DNA from: Mermis nigrescens
Taxonomy: Eukaryota > Nematoda > Enoplea > Mermithida > Mermithidae
DNA length: 64,000 nt
Direction: 5' to 3'
Assembly (NCBI GenBank): GCA_036768485.1
Contig: JAVLUZ010000145.1
Span: forward strand, 16,268,304 to 16,332,303
In this document: piece by piece, positions 38,901 through 50,900 of the stretch
Layout: every line of letters begins with the position of its first letter
How positions within the stretch are numbered: position 1 is the first letter of the stretch
Translations under genes and position numbers: made by a program
The notes under the pieces: model-generated
Databases searched by the model: none
Told to the model about the DNA's origin: nothing
Seen by the model: only the letters and a program-made list of their open reading frames with translations

Positions 38901-41900
38901 TTTTTGGGCCATAATGATCTTAAAACCTGATATAAATGCTAAAGTAGCAATAAAACTACGTTATTCCACAGTTTCTGATTAATTTCAGACTTTTTTTTTA
39001 GAAAATTTCCGTTGTCATCCGTTTTTTGGTCTTCATTTTTCCTGATTTCCGTCCGAAAATTTTCAAAACTCTCGCGGGGTCGGTACAGTTTCCACTGCGA
39101 GGTTGCGGGATTTATCAGCCGCGAGGGTCAAGTCATTCGACCTTGAATTGACCCTGTGCTCCTGTATACATACTGTCTATTAATCGAACGTTTTTTCTTT
39201 AAAAAACTATGCGAGGGGTGATCTTTGGAAGTATAGCTTTTTACTCAATATTTGTTATAGAACAGCAAAACAAGTTTACTTATCAATGTAATCACTATTC
39301 ATATTAAAACACTTAAGCCAGCATTCTTGGCGCTCCTTTACGCCCCGTAACCAAAACTCGGTGGGTTGACTGTTCAGGCATGATGAAATGTCACTTTTAA
39401 TGTCCTCATCACTGTCAAAATGTCTTTCTTTGAAGTCCAATTTGATTTTTCTAAATGCATAGAAGTCGCTAAATCCGGAGAATAGGGCGGATGGCCGATT
39501 TGTTGGAAGTTGTAACAGTTGGCCAGGGTCTGCTGTGCAATATTGGCTATGTGAGGGTGGCGCATTGTTGTGCAAAATCAAGACATCCTTTCCCAGTTTA
39601 GCACATCTGTTTTGCCTAGTTGAGTTACGCACTTACATCAGCAATGAAGAATAGCATTGGCCGTCTATTGTTAACTTTGTTGGGAAGTAGTCGATCCACA
39701 GAGGCCCATCGAAATCCCAAAAAAAGCGACAGCATGACTTTTCAGCTGATTCGCCGACCCTTGCTCACAGCAATAGACCCAACTTTCGTCACCTGTGACT
39801 AATCGTTGGGTAAAATTAGGCGGATCAGTAGCAAACATGTGGTGAAGGGTCAAAGTTCACATCGCATGAACGTGCTTTTGTTCGATTGTCAATAAATGGG
39901 GGGCCCCGATCAGGCAGAGACCTTTGACAAGCCCAAATTTTTTGGTTAAATCGGCTGCGCTGGGTGATAACTGATTTTCAAGGAGATGGCTATCAGGCGC
40001 ACTTTGATTCGACGGTCAGCTACCAATAGGTCGTGAACAGCCACAATCATATTGTGAAAGGTCACAATGGGCTCAGGGCCGAGAGAAATTTCATCTTCAA
40101 ATGACTCCTCGCTAGCTCGGAATGAAGCGATCCACCTTTTAATGGCACTGAAGCCTAAGACATTATCTTCATAGACTTCACGCAATTCAACATGAATATC
40201 CGAGGCCTGCTTCCCTTTACGCATCAAGTAACAAATAACTGCTCGTTGCTCAAAATTTAAATTTCTAGACATTTTATTGGGTAAGTTTTGTCAAAAAAAT
40301 TAATAATTCCTGAGATATAGAAGCGATGTACTTAATATTTTGCATATCACCATTAAAAAGGACGCTCAACAATAATAAACAACAATAGACATGCAAATGC
40401 CCTTCGGGCTTAAAGAGCTTTACTTCCAAAGATAACCCCTCGTAGTTGAAATCGTCCAAAAAATCCCTAAAAAAATAGCTTACAAAAGGTGAATTAAATG
40501 CTTTTATTATTCGGCATCAAAAACAGACCGTATTTACGCGCCCCGTGGATTCTGGTTATTTTCAGCACATGACTTCGATCTGTATAAATTTGTATTTGCC
40601 TGTATTTTCATAAGAATTTCCCGGTCAGAACATAAATTTCAGTTTGTTTCTCAGCTTTGAAACTTTTTCTGAAATTCACGCCATCTTCACAAATCTTATT
40701 GGAATGTGTGTCTTACCATTTCGTAATAAGCACTTTTTGTCCTGATGCTGCGATATTTTTTCCTGTCGTAAACACGAGCAGGGCTCAACATATATGTAAT
40801 ATTTTCCTTTACGTAGCTGTGGGGGGGGGTAAAATAGGCTTTTTACACGTTATTTTGTGCTATTTTTGGCTCAGACCCCCAAAAATCGGTGTTGGTCTCC
40901 CCCAAAATAGGGGTCAGCTACGTGCCTTTTGATAAGTCTACCTTATTTTTTAAAACTATTGAAAAGTAGGCCAATTAAAAGGAAACTCTATTTTAAATAG
41001 TTTTGATGTATAAATGGTGAAATAGTGCGTGCTATTCTTAACGATCAATGTCAAACGACTTCGGTCGATAATTGATCATACGCTCGATTTTTTTGTCATG
41101 GATCTGAATTGGCTTTCAAGCTTGAAATTGAAGTTGTCGAAAGCACACCTAGGCGTGGGGGTTAAGGCCGAATACCCCCAGAATTTCAATTTTTGAAATT
41201 TTTTTATTGCCGCAATTTTTTATGCCAATGGATAGTTCTCGAAGAGAAACGTCGAAAAATGGTGTTTTTTTCGCCATACCATCAATTTTAAAACCACTTT
41301 GTCGACGTGTGAAAAATCTTGCCCCCCTCCCAGAATTTCGGTGCTGCCCATGTACGCTCGAAAGGCTCTAGTTTGCATTTAGGAATAAGTTACATAGCCC
41401 GTAACTGCCTTTAATCGAAAGCCTTGCTCTGACACCATCGCCGGTTCCATCATGAGGAGAGAAATTCCCCTCCTTAGATCGCCTTAGATTCAGGCACGTA
41501 TCTCTGGCGGAATGGGGGGTTCGGACCCCTTCAAAATTTAAGGAAAATCGTAAAAATAGGACTTTTTAAACTTTATTTTGTGCTATTTTTGGCCTTTTTG
41601 GCTTAGTCTCTCCCCCCAAAAAAATTGGTGTTCGTCCCTCCCAAAATAGGACTACCAGCTACGTGCCTGCTGATATCGCTAAAAAATTTCCTTTTTTCCT
41701 CATTTTTAGACTTTTTACTGATTTTTTATATCGAAAATTCAAATGAACGTGCTTACACGGGCGTCCATCATTCGGTTTGAAGCGCTTAGGTAGATAAATG
41801 TGACCATTTTTCGGCAGCGGGTAAATAAATAGCTTCTACTTTTGGTCAAGAATATCAAAAACCACCAAAAAATTCAGTTTTGCGCAGAATTTAAGGGCGG

Positions 41901-44900
41901 CTTTTAAAATCCCAACATTTTGACTTGAGTGATCGACCTAATTTTCCATCCCGTCTTTTTTATCCCGTCTTCGAAAGCCCGCGTGTTATATCATTGCGCT
42001 TGCGGCAATTTTGCGTATTGTGCATTTTTTATTAGTTTTCTCATTTTTTTTCATTTTTTTGATTTTTTTATTTTTTTTATTAGTTTTTGTTTTTTTTATT
42101 TTTCTTTTAACCCTAAATATTTACTTGTAATAAATAACGTTAAATTCGTCAGCCGACGTGGTCGGTGGGTCGTGGCTGGGTTATCGATCCGTTTCATGGC
42201 AATCCGGCTTATTCGGCTTTTGTGGCCATCGGACCCGCGCTGCTCCTCTGCATATTGTTATTCATGGATCACGATATTACGATAGTGATAGTGAATAGGA
42301 AGGAGAATAAGTTGAAAAAAGGGTGCGGCTATCACTTGGATCTGCTTCTGATATCGATTGGGGTTTTGATAAGCGGCCTGTTCGGGCTGCCGATTTTCGT
42401 GGCCGCCACGGTCATGTCGATAAGTCACGTGAACGCCCTGAAAGTCGAATCGGAGTGCAGGGCGCCGGGCGAAAAACCCGTGTTTATCGGATGCCGGTGA
42501 GGTGGACCCGTCGATTTGATTTTACAATATTTTTACGCCACCTTTTTATTCCATTTTTTAATTTTTAAAGTTTTTTTTTCTTTGATTTCTTTCCTTTCAA
42601 ATTTCTTTTTATATATTTCTACGTGTCGGGCCGTAATTTCGCCAAGGTCCTAGAAATTAACGGAATTTTTCGTACGGAATTGCCGACCGTGTTTAAATTC
42701 TTATTTTAAAAAATCTCGGTGGAAAGCTCGTCTTCATCGGATGCCGGTGAGATCGATCGATCGATTTTTATTAGAAGAAGTGGTTTTCATCAGAATATTT
42801 TGTTTTTTTGTATTTTTCTGGGATCTAGTATACAATTTATCCCCCAGCGTTTTTTAGCCGATCGATATAAGCTACAGTAACCAAACTTTACAAGGTGATA
42901 GCTATAAGCCTATTGTACTTATGTGTCAAAATTGATTAACTTACGGTGTAAACTTACTGCTTTACACTCACAGTTTACAACGTACCAACGGCATCTAAAA
43001 ATTGTAAACGATTCGGCGGGTTTCAAACAAAGCAGTTTTTGTAACTCAATCTACATCCTACATTTAAAAAAAGTAAGTCTAAAAAAGTAAGTTTAAAGAA
43101 AGTTTAAAGTAAAGTAAAGTAAGTTTTTTTAATTTTTTTTACGCAGTAAGTTTACATCGTAAGTTAATCAATTTTGCCAGATTAGTACAATAGGCTTATA
43201 GCTATCTCCTTGTAAAGTTTGGTTACTGTAGGTTATATGGATCGGCTAAAAAACGCTGGGGGTGGATTGTATACTAGATCCTTTTTCTGTTCTAATATTA
43301 TTAATATTTCAAAAGCATTTTGTGTTTTATCTTTCTTTTCATTATTTTTTAATTTATTTTTTCACTTATGCCACATTTTTGCTAAAGTTTTAGAAATTGA
43401 ATAACTTTTCAGCACAAAATAGCCGAAAAAAGAATTTTTTGGATAAAATTTTGCATTGGACATTATTTTGAATAAAGTTACGCAAGGTTTCGGTTTATAC
43501 TGCAAAAAATGCTATTTTACACGTCATTGGCCTATTTTATAGATTGATTGAGATGAAGAATTAAAATTTTTGAAGTAAAAAAAGCAATTTCTGTTCAATT
43601 TGCCTTTTCCCTTAACAATGCGAAATTACTTCCCCATCTAACGATGGTATTTTTCCAACTGATATAGAATACACGCATTTATTATGAATAAGTTGTTGAC
43701 CTTGTGACGCACGATTGTATGGGTTTTTTGGGTATAAGTTACATATTTTTTTCACAAAAAGTATAAAATTTATTTTTTCCCTCAAAATTCGGACATCAAT
43801 ATTTTAGCATTCAAGCTGTTTTTGTCTTTTTCTCAAATGTGGCCCAAAACGTCATTTTGATATGAATACATATGCAGCCACGCTCTATTCATTTGTATCC
43901 GAAATTTAAAGACGCAATATTTTTTTTCAAAAATGGTGTTTTGGCGTTGCGAAGTCGCTAATTACTGTAGGCTCATCCATTAAAAGTTGTCATTTTTTGA
44001 GTAAACAAAGGGTGGAAAACTAGAAAATTTTAATTCACAGTCTTTTTAATATGGATTCGGTTTCGTTCGGACTGAGCCGCAATCTAATTTTTCCAATTCT
44101 TAATTAAATTAATCAATTAATTTAGTAGCTTTAAAGAAAATATGGATCTAGTATACAATTTACCCCCAGCGTTTTTAGCCGATCCATATAAGCTACAGTA
44201 AACAAACTTTACAAGGAGATAGCTATAAGCCTATTGTACTAATCTGGCAAAATTGATCAACTTACGGTGTAAACTTACTGCTTAAGAAAAATTTAAAAAA
44301 ACTTACTTTACTTTACTTTAAACTCTTACTTTTTTTACTATGGGATGTTGATTGAGTTACAAAAAACTGCTTTGTTTGAAACCCACCGAATGGTTTGCAA
44401 TTTTTAGATGCCGTTAGTATGTTGTAAACTGTGAGTGTAAAGGAGTAAGTTTACACCGTAAGTTAATCAATTTTCCAGATCAGTACAATAAGCGTATAGC
44501 TATCTCCTTGTAAAGTTTGGTTACACTAGCTTATATGGATCGGCTAAAAAGAGCTGGGGAGTAAATTGCATACTAGATCGAAAATATTCTTTTGACAAAT
44601 TTTTGAATTCGACCCGCTAAATATTTTCCTCGTTTAGTTTATCGCTAAATTTTAGGGAACAGCGAGTGACCGGCCTATTAGTTTTCATATTTATCGGGCT
44701 TTCTGTTGTGATGAAGGACGTTCTCAAAGTGAGGAATATTTTTCATGCTTATTTTCGCACTATTAACACGCCTAGTTCCAGGGGCGGATTTAGGGGGGTG
44801 GCCGCCCCCCCCCAATGGCCCAAAATAGTGTGCAAAATCAAGGATTTATGACCGATTTTTTGGGTTAAAATGGCTAATTTTCCGCTCAAGTCAGGGTTCC

Positions 44901-47900
44901 CCCTAGGGTTCCGCCCCCCCCTCAGGGGTACCGCCCCCCCTTAGGAAAATCCTGGATCCGCCACTGCCTAGTTCTTGAATTAATCAAAACATTAATTCCA
45001 TTAGCATTGAATTCTACGTTTAGTGCATATTTTGGAGCGATTTTGCTTGTTCCAATTTAAATCGTCACATTTTTGTGGTTTAAAAACTAAAAAATTCAAA
45101 TGTGTACTTTAGAGATATGTTTTAAGTTCAGTAGGTTCGCTGTTGTAACTTTTTGAGTTTATCAAGAAATAAGCGTCGTCGTAATTAGTTATTAGGAGCT
45201 TATGATTAAATAATTAGTTTAGGATTTTCTACTAAGGCTATTTATAATTCTTCCGTACATTTAATCGATTAAATTTATTTGAATAATATAATTAGGCAAA
45301 TAATGAAAATAATAGGCCATAGTGCGAAAATCTGAAAGAATGAAATAAATACACACGTAAAAGTATAAAAATTGCGTTTTGAACGTTTCGAAAAAATTTA
45401 AAAAATAAAATAAATAGGCAGTTTAAACTAACTTTCAATTTTGAGTAGCTGCAGTAATATACGTCTGTGGAGGTTTATGAGCAATAATTAAATTGCGATT
45501 AAGCCTAATTGTCCAAAACCTGGTACATATTCAAAATTCCCATGTTGATAGTACGACTATCGAGTTCATCAATTGCTAAAGCTGTAATTTTAAGCATCAT
45601 GATTTGCATTAAATGCATTCAATTCATTCCTCAATGCTTATCTTTAGGGTGATCTATACATAATGTTGATATCGAGTTTTCGTGTGTATGCAAAAAAGTT
45701 TTCACTGGATAATGAGGAACTCTATGTTTTGCTCCTTAGTGTATTCCAGTCCGGGCCCCGGGTTTCGTATTTTCTTTAAAATAAAGCCGATCGGGCACCC
45801 AAAATCCGCAAACAAAATTGATCATTTATGCCAGCCTGGCTTAGATTTTTGATGCGCTATCGACTATTGTAAAGCGCTTTACACTGTAATCCAAACTAGC
45901 ACAAAAGCGTACGAAAAATGCTTTTCAAAGGTCTAATCGCGATTACTAAATTGCAGATAAATTTCAATAATTTTACGATAACGTATAGGTGAGAATTAAA
46001 TGGCGGCGGCAGAGCGCCCCCTCCCCTCTTGGCCCAGCATAATTCGGCGAGATAACGCCGGACATTCGCAGCTTGCGAATTCTCCCGGGCGTTTGCCTTT
46101 TTAGGCTTAAATAAGTTGTATACGCATTTAAAATATCAGTCATTTTTTGACCTTTGTGAAAAGAGCGAAACATAGAAAATTCGAAAAGATACTACAAAAC
46201 TACGAATAAATTTAGCGGAATATAGTCAATACCTGAATAAATTGCGCGAAGCGCTGAAAATTTGACACTTTTGAGTTATGAGATAATGTGAAGAAAACGC
46301 TTAGAACAGCACTTACCTACTAATTTTCTAATTTGTTTTTTTTTGGAAAAATCGCTCATGGAGCCGTTTTTGAGCACCCTTTCCATATTGTGAAATTTTG
46401 AGTTTTTGTCCCGTTGGGGAGCCCAGTTTGGGTTTTACTTCCCAAATTATGTCTCTGACTGCGGTTTATTAGACTTTTTGATTCCGAATTTCACGATCTG
46501 GCACCATAGCACAGCTAGAGGACGGTCCTCTAAATATTTTAATTGTTGTTCTGAATGCACGTATCCAGAAGAAAACATTTGGGAGATCCCACCAGAGAAG
46601 GGTTCACGGAAGTGGGGGTTTAGCCGAAAATTCGATGTGTATTGTCTTCATTTTCTCCTCTATCCTATATCGCATAAACTTAACGGTTTGAAATTTTGGG
46701 ATGGAGGTCTCCGTTCTTTTCGTAAGGGTCAACGAAACGACATCCAATCTTTGGCCAAAAATAATAGAAAAAGCGCATAAAGTGGCCAAAAATGCTTTTT
46801 TTCGTCTAAATCGAGGGGATGGGGTAGAATTTGATTTCTAAATTTGGGAAAACGAGGGGATGACGAGCTTGAGGATCCCTATCATACCTGGGCGTGGGGG
46901 TTCGGTGATGTGCACCCCCAGAAACCAAAATACCTCCCAGAAAGCAGAATACCCTCCAGAAACCAGAATACCCCCAGAATTCAATTTTTTGAACTTTTTT
47001 CGTTTTGATGCCAATGGATAGTGCTCGATGAGAAACGTTGAAAAATGGTGTTTTTTCGCCATACCACCATTTTCAAGGCCATTTTTGACCTTCGAAAAAA
47101 CCTTGCACCCCCAGAACTTTGGTGCCGCCAAACTATGATCCCTATCCCCATGCCAGATGTGCTGCTGTATCACGTCGGCCTTAAATTCAGGTGATACCCA
47201 TGCCCGTTCTCTACGGCGTCTTCTTATACATGGGCGTTTCATCATTGCGAGGGGTGCAAATGATTGACCGGCTGCTCCTGTTGTTCATACCGATGAAGTA
47301 TCAACCCGACTACGTCTATCTGCGTCACGTGCCTATCAACCGGGTTCATTTGTTTACGATAATCCAAGTCGCTTGCTTTGTGATATTATGCGTGATAAAA
47401 GAAATCGAAATCACTTCGATCGTATTTCCGGTCATGGTAAGTCGAAATGAAGTTGTTTAAAGTGCTTACTGTTCGGAAAAGTGTAAAGCGGGTCACTTAA
47501 TATAAACGCAACGAATTGCGCTCATTGAGCGTAAAGCGTAGATGTGGAGGCTCGAAATTTTGGAGGGGTGCCCCGGCCATTTTTAGGTATGTTTGGGGGT
47601 GACCTCCGACTTTTTGGTTACAAATGACAGAAACCGCCTCAAAATGGCCGAAAAACGAAAATTTCGCCTAAATCTGGCTTTGGGGTATGAGGGACGGCCG
47701 ACTTTGTACGCCTTTATCCCCCTTTTTCATGTATAGTGTAAAGTATATAGAATTTAGATTGGTTCGAGTAGCGTATATATAACAAATTCCGCATTTATAT
47801 CGATGGTTTAAATTGGATTATGCCTTGTAGTGTAAAGTGGTTTGTAATTGGCTTGCGTGCTAGGCTCTTGTCGATTTGAGGCATTGTTTCCTTGTGTGTA

Positions 47901-50900
47901 ACTTTTCATATCTTCACAAATTTATCTGTCTTTGACTTGGATCATATAAAGAGTTTCCGGTGTAAACTGTGTTTTTTTAAAGTCAAGTCTTAGTTTCACT
48001 CATGTTTTTGATATTTTATTTTTCCCATACTTTTTATCGTGTTTATCTTGTTCTTCCTTGTATTTAGATTAATTCAGTATATCTTGCTCGTTCACATTAG
48101 TCGCTGCCTATTGAGTTTTCGAAATTTAGTCTAAAATGTGGGCTGTAAGGAAGCAAGCAGTAAATGGGCGGGTTTTGGTGTAAATTTTGTAAAATGCTTC
48201 AAAGCATTTTCGCGTGAGCGAAAGATCCGTTGTTTTGGTTTCAAAATCTACGCAAATGCTATTTAATGGATTTTTTGACGATAATTTTAAGTATTTTTCA
48301 TTCAATGATATTTTGCCAAAGTAGCTATTATCGTTTTTTTAAATTGAATGATTCGTTTGATCGCGGACTAATCATCAATTTTGGCAACGAACGGTTTAGA
48401 AAGTACTCGACGCGCAACAGATTTAAAATTGTACCATTTATATAAGTTGAGACGTCTTGTATTGTAAACGATTTTACGGCAAATTCACGATTTGTTATAA
48501 CACGTTTTTTTGCACTACATTTATGAGTTCAAAAATTTTGTCGGATAGTTAAAATTTTGAACTTGCTATTAAAAATGTTAAAATAATAATCAACGATATA
48601 ACTCGCAATAATATTATTGGATTTTTGAAAAATGAGCTTGCTAAGCGAGAGTTGTAAAACCAAGTGAAACTTAAAGTTTAAACCTGCCATTACATTATGA
48701 AGAGAATTATAAAAGATTTTAAACTTGAAGAAAATGAAAGAAGTAGGAAGTTGGTAAATTAAAACAAATTTGAAGGATATGATGAGACATTATTGTTGAG
48801 AATGGGGCGATCACGTGCTATGTATAATGGACTCCTTGATTAAAAGATCAAAATTTACAATTATTTGAAGTGCATAAAATTCACTACTTAAATTCTGAAA
48901 ATCAATAAGTTGGATAATTTACCATGAGTTAAGCAAAAGTGGTCAAATACAAAAACTATAGAACAGTGCTAGTTCAGTATTATTGAAGCTGAAAAGAATT
49001 TCGAAGAGATTTACACTGAATTTCTCATCCGGAGACAATTAATATAAAATTCTAAAGGTGCTTTCTTCAAATATCGTCGACGATATTGTCAAATCGTTGA
49101 CGAAAAGCGGGAATTTAATGTTTTTATGTTTTTTTTATTTTTTAGCCTCGACTTTATTTTTTTTTAAATTTGTTAATTTTATTTGTTTGCATTTACTTTA
49201 CATTTATCGTCGAAAAAATGATGTTGCGAATAGTGTTCGGGACAAATGATCAGTCGTTATCGTCGACGAAAACGAGAACGGCAAATGTTTTTTGGGGACG
49301 ATACGATAATTAAACCGTCGACTTTATGTTTCATGCGCTTTATTTTCAGTAATCTTTGACGAGAACGGTATTGTGATGAATGTCTTAGAAAGTATATAAA
49401 TATTATCGTCGACGAAATCGAGAACGATAGATACTTTTTTACGGACGATTAAGTAATTTTATCCTCAACTTTATTTTTTAACCGCTATACTTTATACGGT
49501 AACTCATTATCGTCGATTAAAACGAGAACGGTAAATGCTTTTTTGACCGACCATTTGCCAATTGCACCGTCAACTTTGCGTTTTAACACTCGTTTTTCTA
49601 AAATCGTCGACGAGAACGATGTTTAAGACATTAATTTATTCTCGTCAACGGGAACGATAACGATAAGTATTTAAAATGATTATCGATTCTCCCGTCAGTT
49701 ATATGTTTCAATTGTTTTGTTTTCTCGATTCAGCTCGTTGTCATGGTTGGAGTGCGAAAATTGATGGAATATGCATTCACTGATAGAGAATTGAAATATT
49801 TAGACGATCCGATGCCCGAAATTACGTTGCGTAAAAAGGAAGACGCAAAAAAGAAGAAGGAGCAATTGCTCAAAGTGATTATATGCATTTACGATTATAT
49901 ATAGAAATTAAATTTTTCACGAAAAAATACGACGTCTTCCAATTAAGCAGGTTATAAAAAATGTTTAAGAATATTTATTCAGTAGAAAGTATATAAGGAT
50001 TTGGATTATGTCTCGGATTTGAGATTTTTATGGAATGAATTAAAATAAATAAAATTTTAAAATGTTCGATTAGTTTTTCAGCTGTTTCTACTCTCTTTAG
50101 ATTGGTTTTCGGAAAAAAAAACTCAAAATTTGCCCGACGTTGATGGTGTCGGACTTTTGTTGACTTTATGATTTTTTGACGGGTTTTTCATAATTTTCTT
50201 TGAACTTATTTATACGTATTTTTGAATTTTTACGGCCTTCTATTCAGAAATATGGCTAAATTGAAACGACTCATTTTTTTCCATTAACAAATTTGAAGCT
50301 ACATAGGAATACCGGCAATTTTTCGATTGACCTAAGCCGACATTATTATGATAGATTTTTTGCATATTTCAGTAAAACGTCGAATAAGCGGATACTAAAA
50401 CGCCGATTTTGAAATTGATGCTTTTAAAGTTGACTTTTTAATTGAAAATGGTAAAAATTTATATAATTGCATAATTATTTATCATTTTTCGAATTTAAAA
50501 GGGTTTTTATTTGTTTTATCCCGATTATTCTTGATGAGCTATTTTCTTATCAAATTCTATGTAACTAAAAACGCTTTGTATTATCTCTGTGTTGATATGT
50601 AGCTTTTATATTCAATTTGAAGGGGGTCAAAGTAAATTTGTTAATTTATCGGAAATTTCGTAGGGATAGCTCGAAAAAATTGCATTTTTCGATGTTTTTC
50701 TACATTTTCTATCCGTCAAGCGCTAAAATTTGAAGTTTTCAACAAATTCTTTCCGCTGAATAGCTTTTGAAAAGTGTCTTTATTTGGTTGCGCTTAAGGC
50801 AAGACTATAGAAAATATGTACTTCACCTAAGACGCTGGAAATTTGACGATTCTCTGGCTATAATTGCAATTTTATCATTTTCCGTCCACATTAAGCTGCC

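Larger units (their letters stand above)
36139..42152 (+). other. SLC4 intron 11 (6.0 kb)
   Basis: Contains MC (37554), MD (38577, 41144), MG (38851), a mariner relic (39210) and MA (40808, 41491). The stretches 36139-37550, 37750-38570 and 41670-42152 show no gene; the first is unusually rich in TTTACAC words. An 11-bp inverted repeat CAGCCCGTCCA/TGGACGGGCTG sits at 38354-38397. Confidence 0.85.
42497..44655 (+). other. SLC4 intron 12
   Basis: Carries two MB palindromic elements (42821, 44144). Between them (43282-44143) I see nothing but AT-rich sequence. A second GATGCCGGTGAG at 42742-42753 repeats the exon-12 donor context (GGATGCCGGTGAGG). Confidence 0.85.
44729..47190 (+). other. SLC4 intron 13
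   Basis: Carries MC (44779) and MD (46883). The stretch 44975-46880 is AT-rich; 45985-46400 has TE-like features (GGCGGCGGCAGAGCGCCCCC, GCGCGAAGCGC) without defined ends. Confidence 0.8.

Noticed and set aside
49063..49690. CRISPR-like repeat-spacer appearance
   Set aside because: Units are degenerate and of variable length, in an animal intron; a minisatellite.
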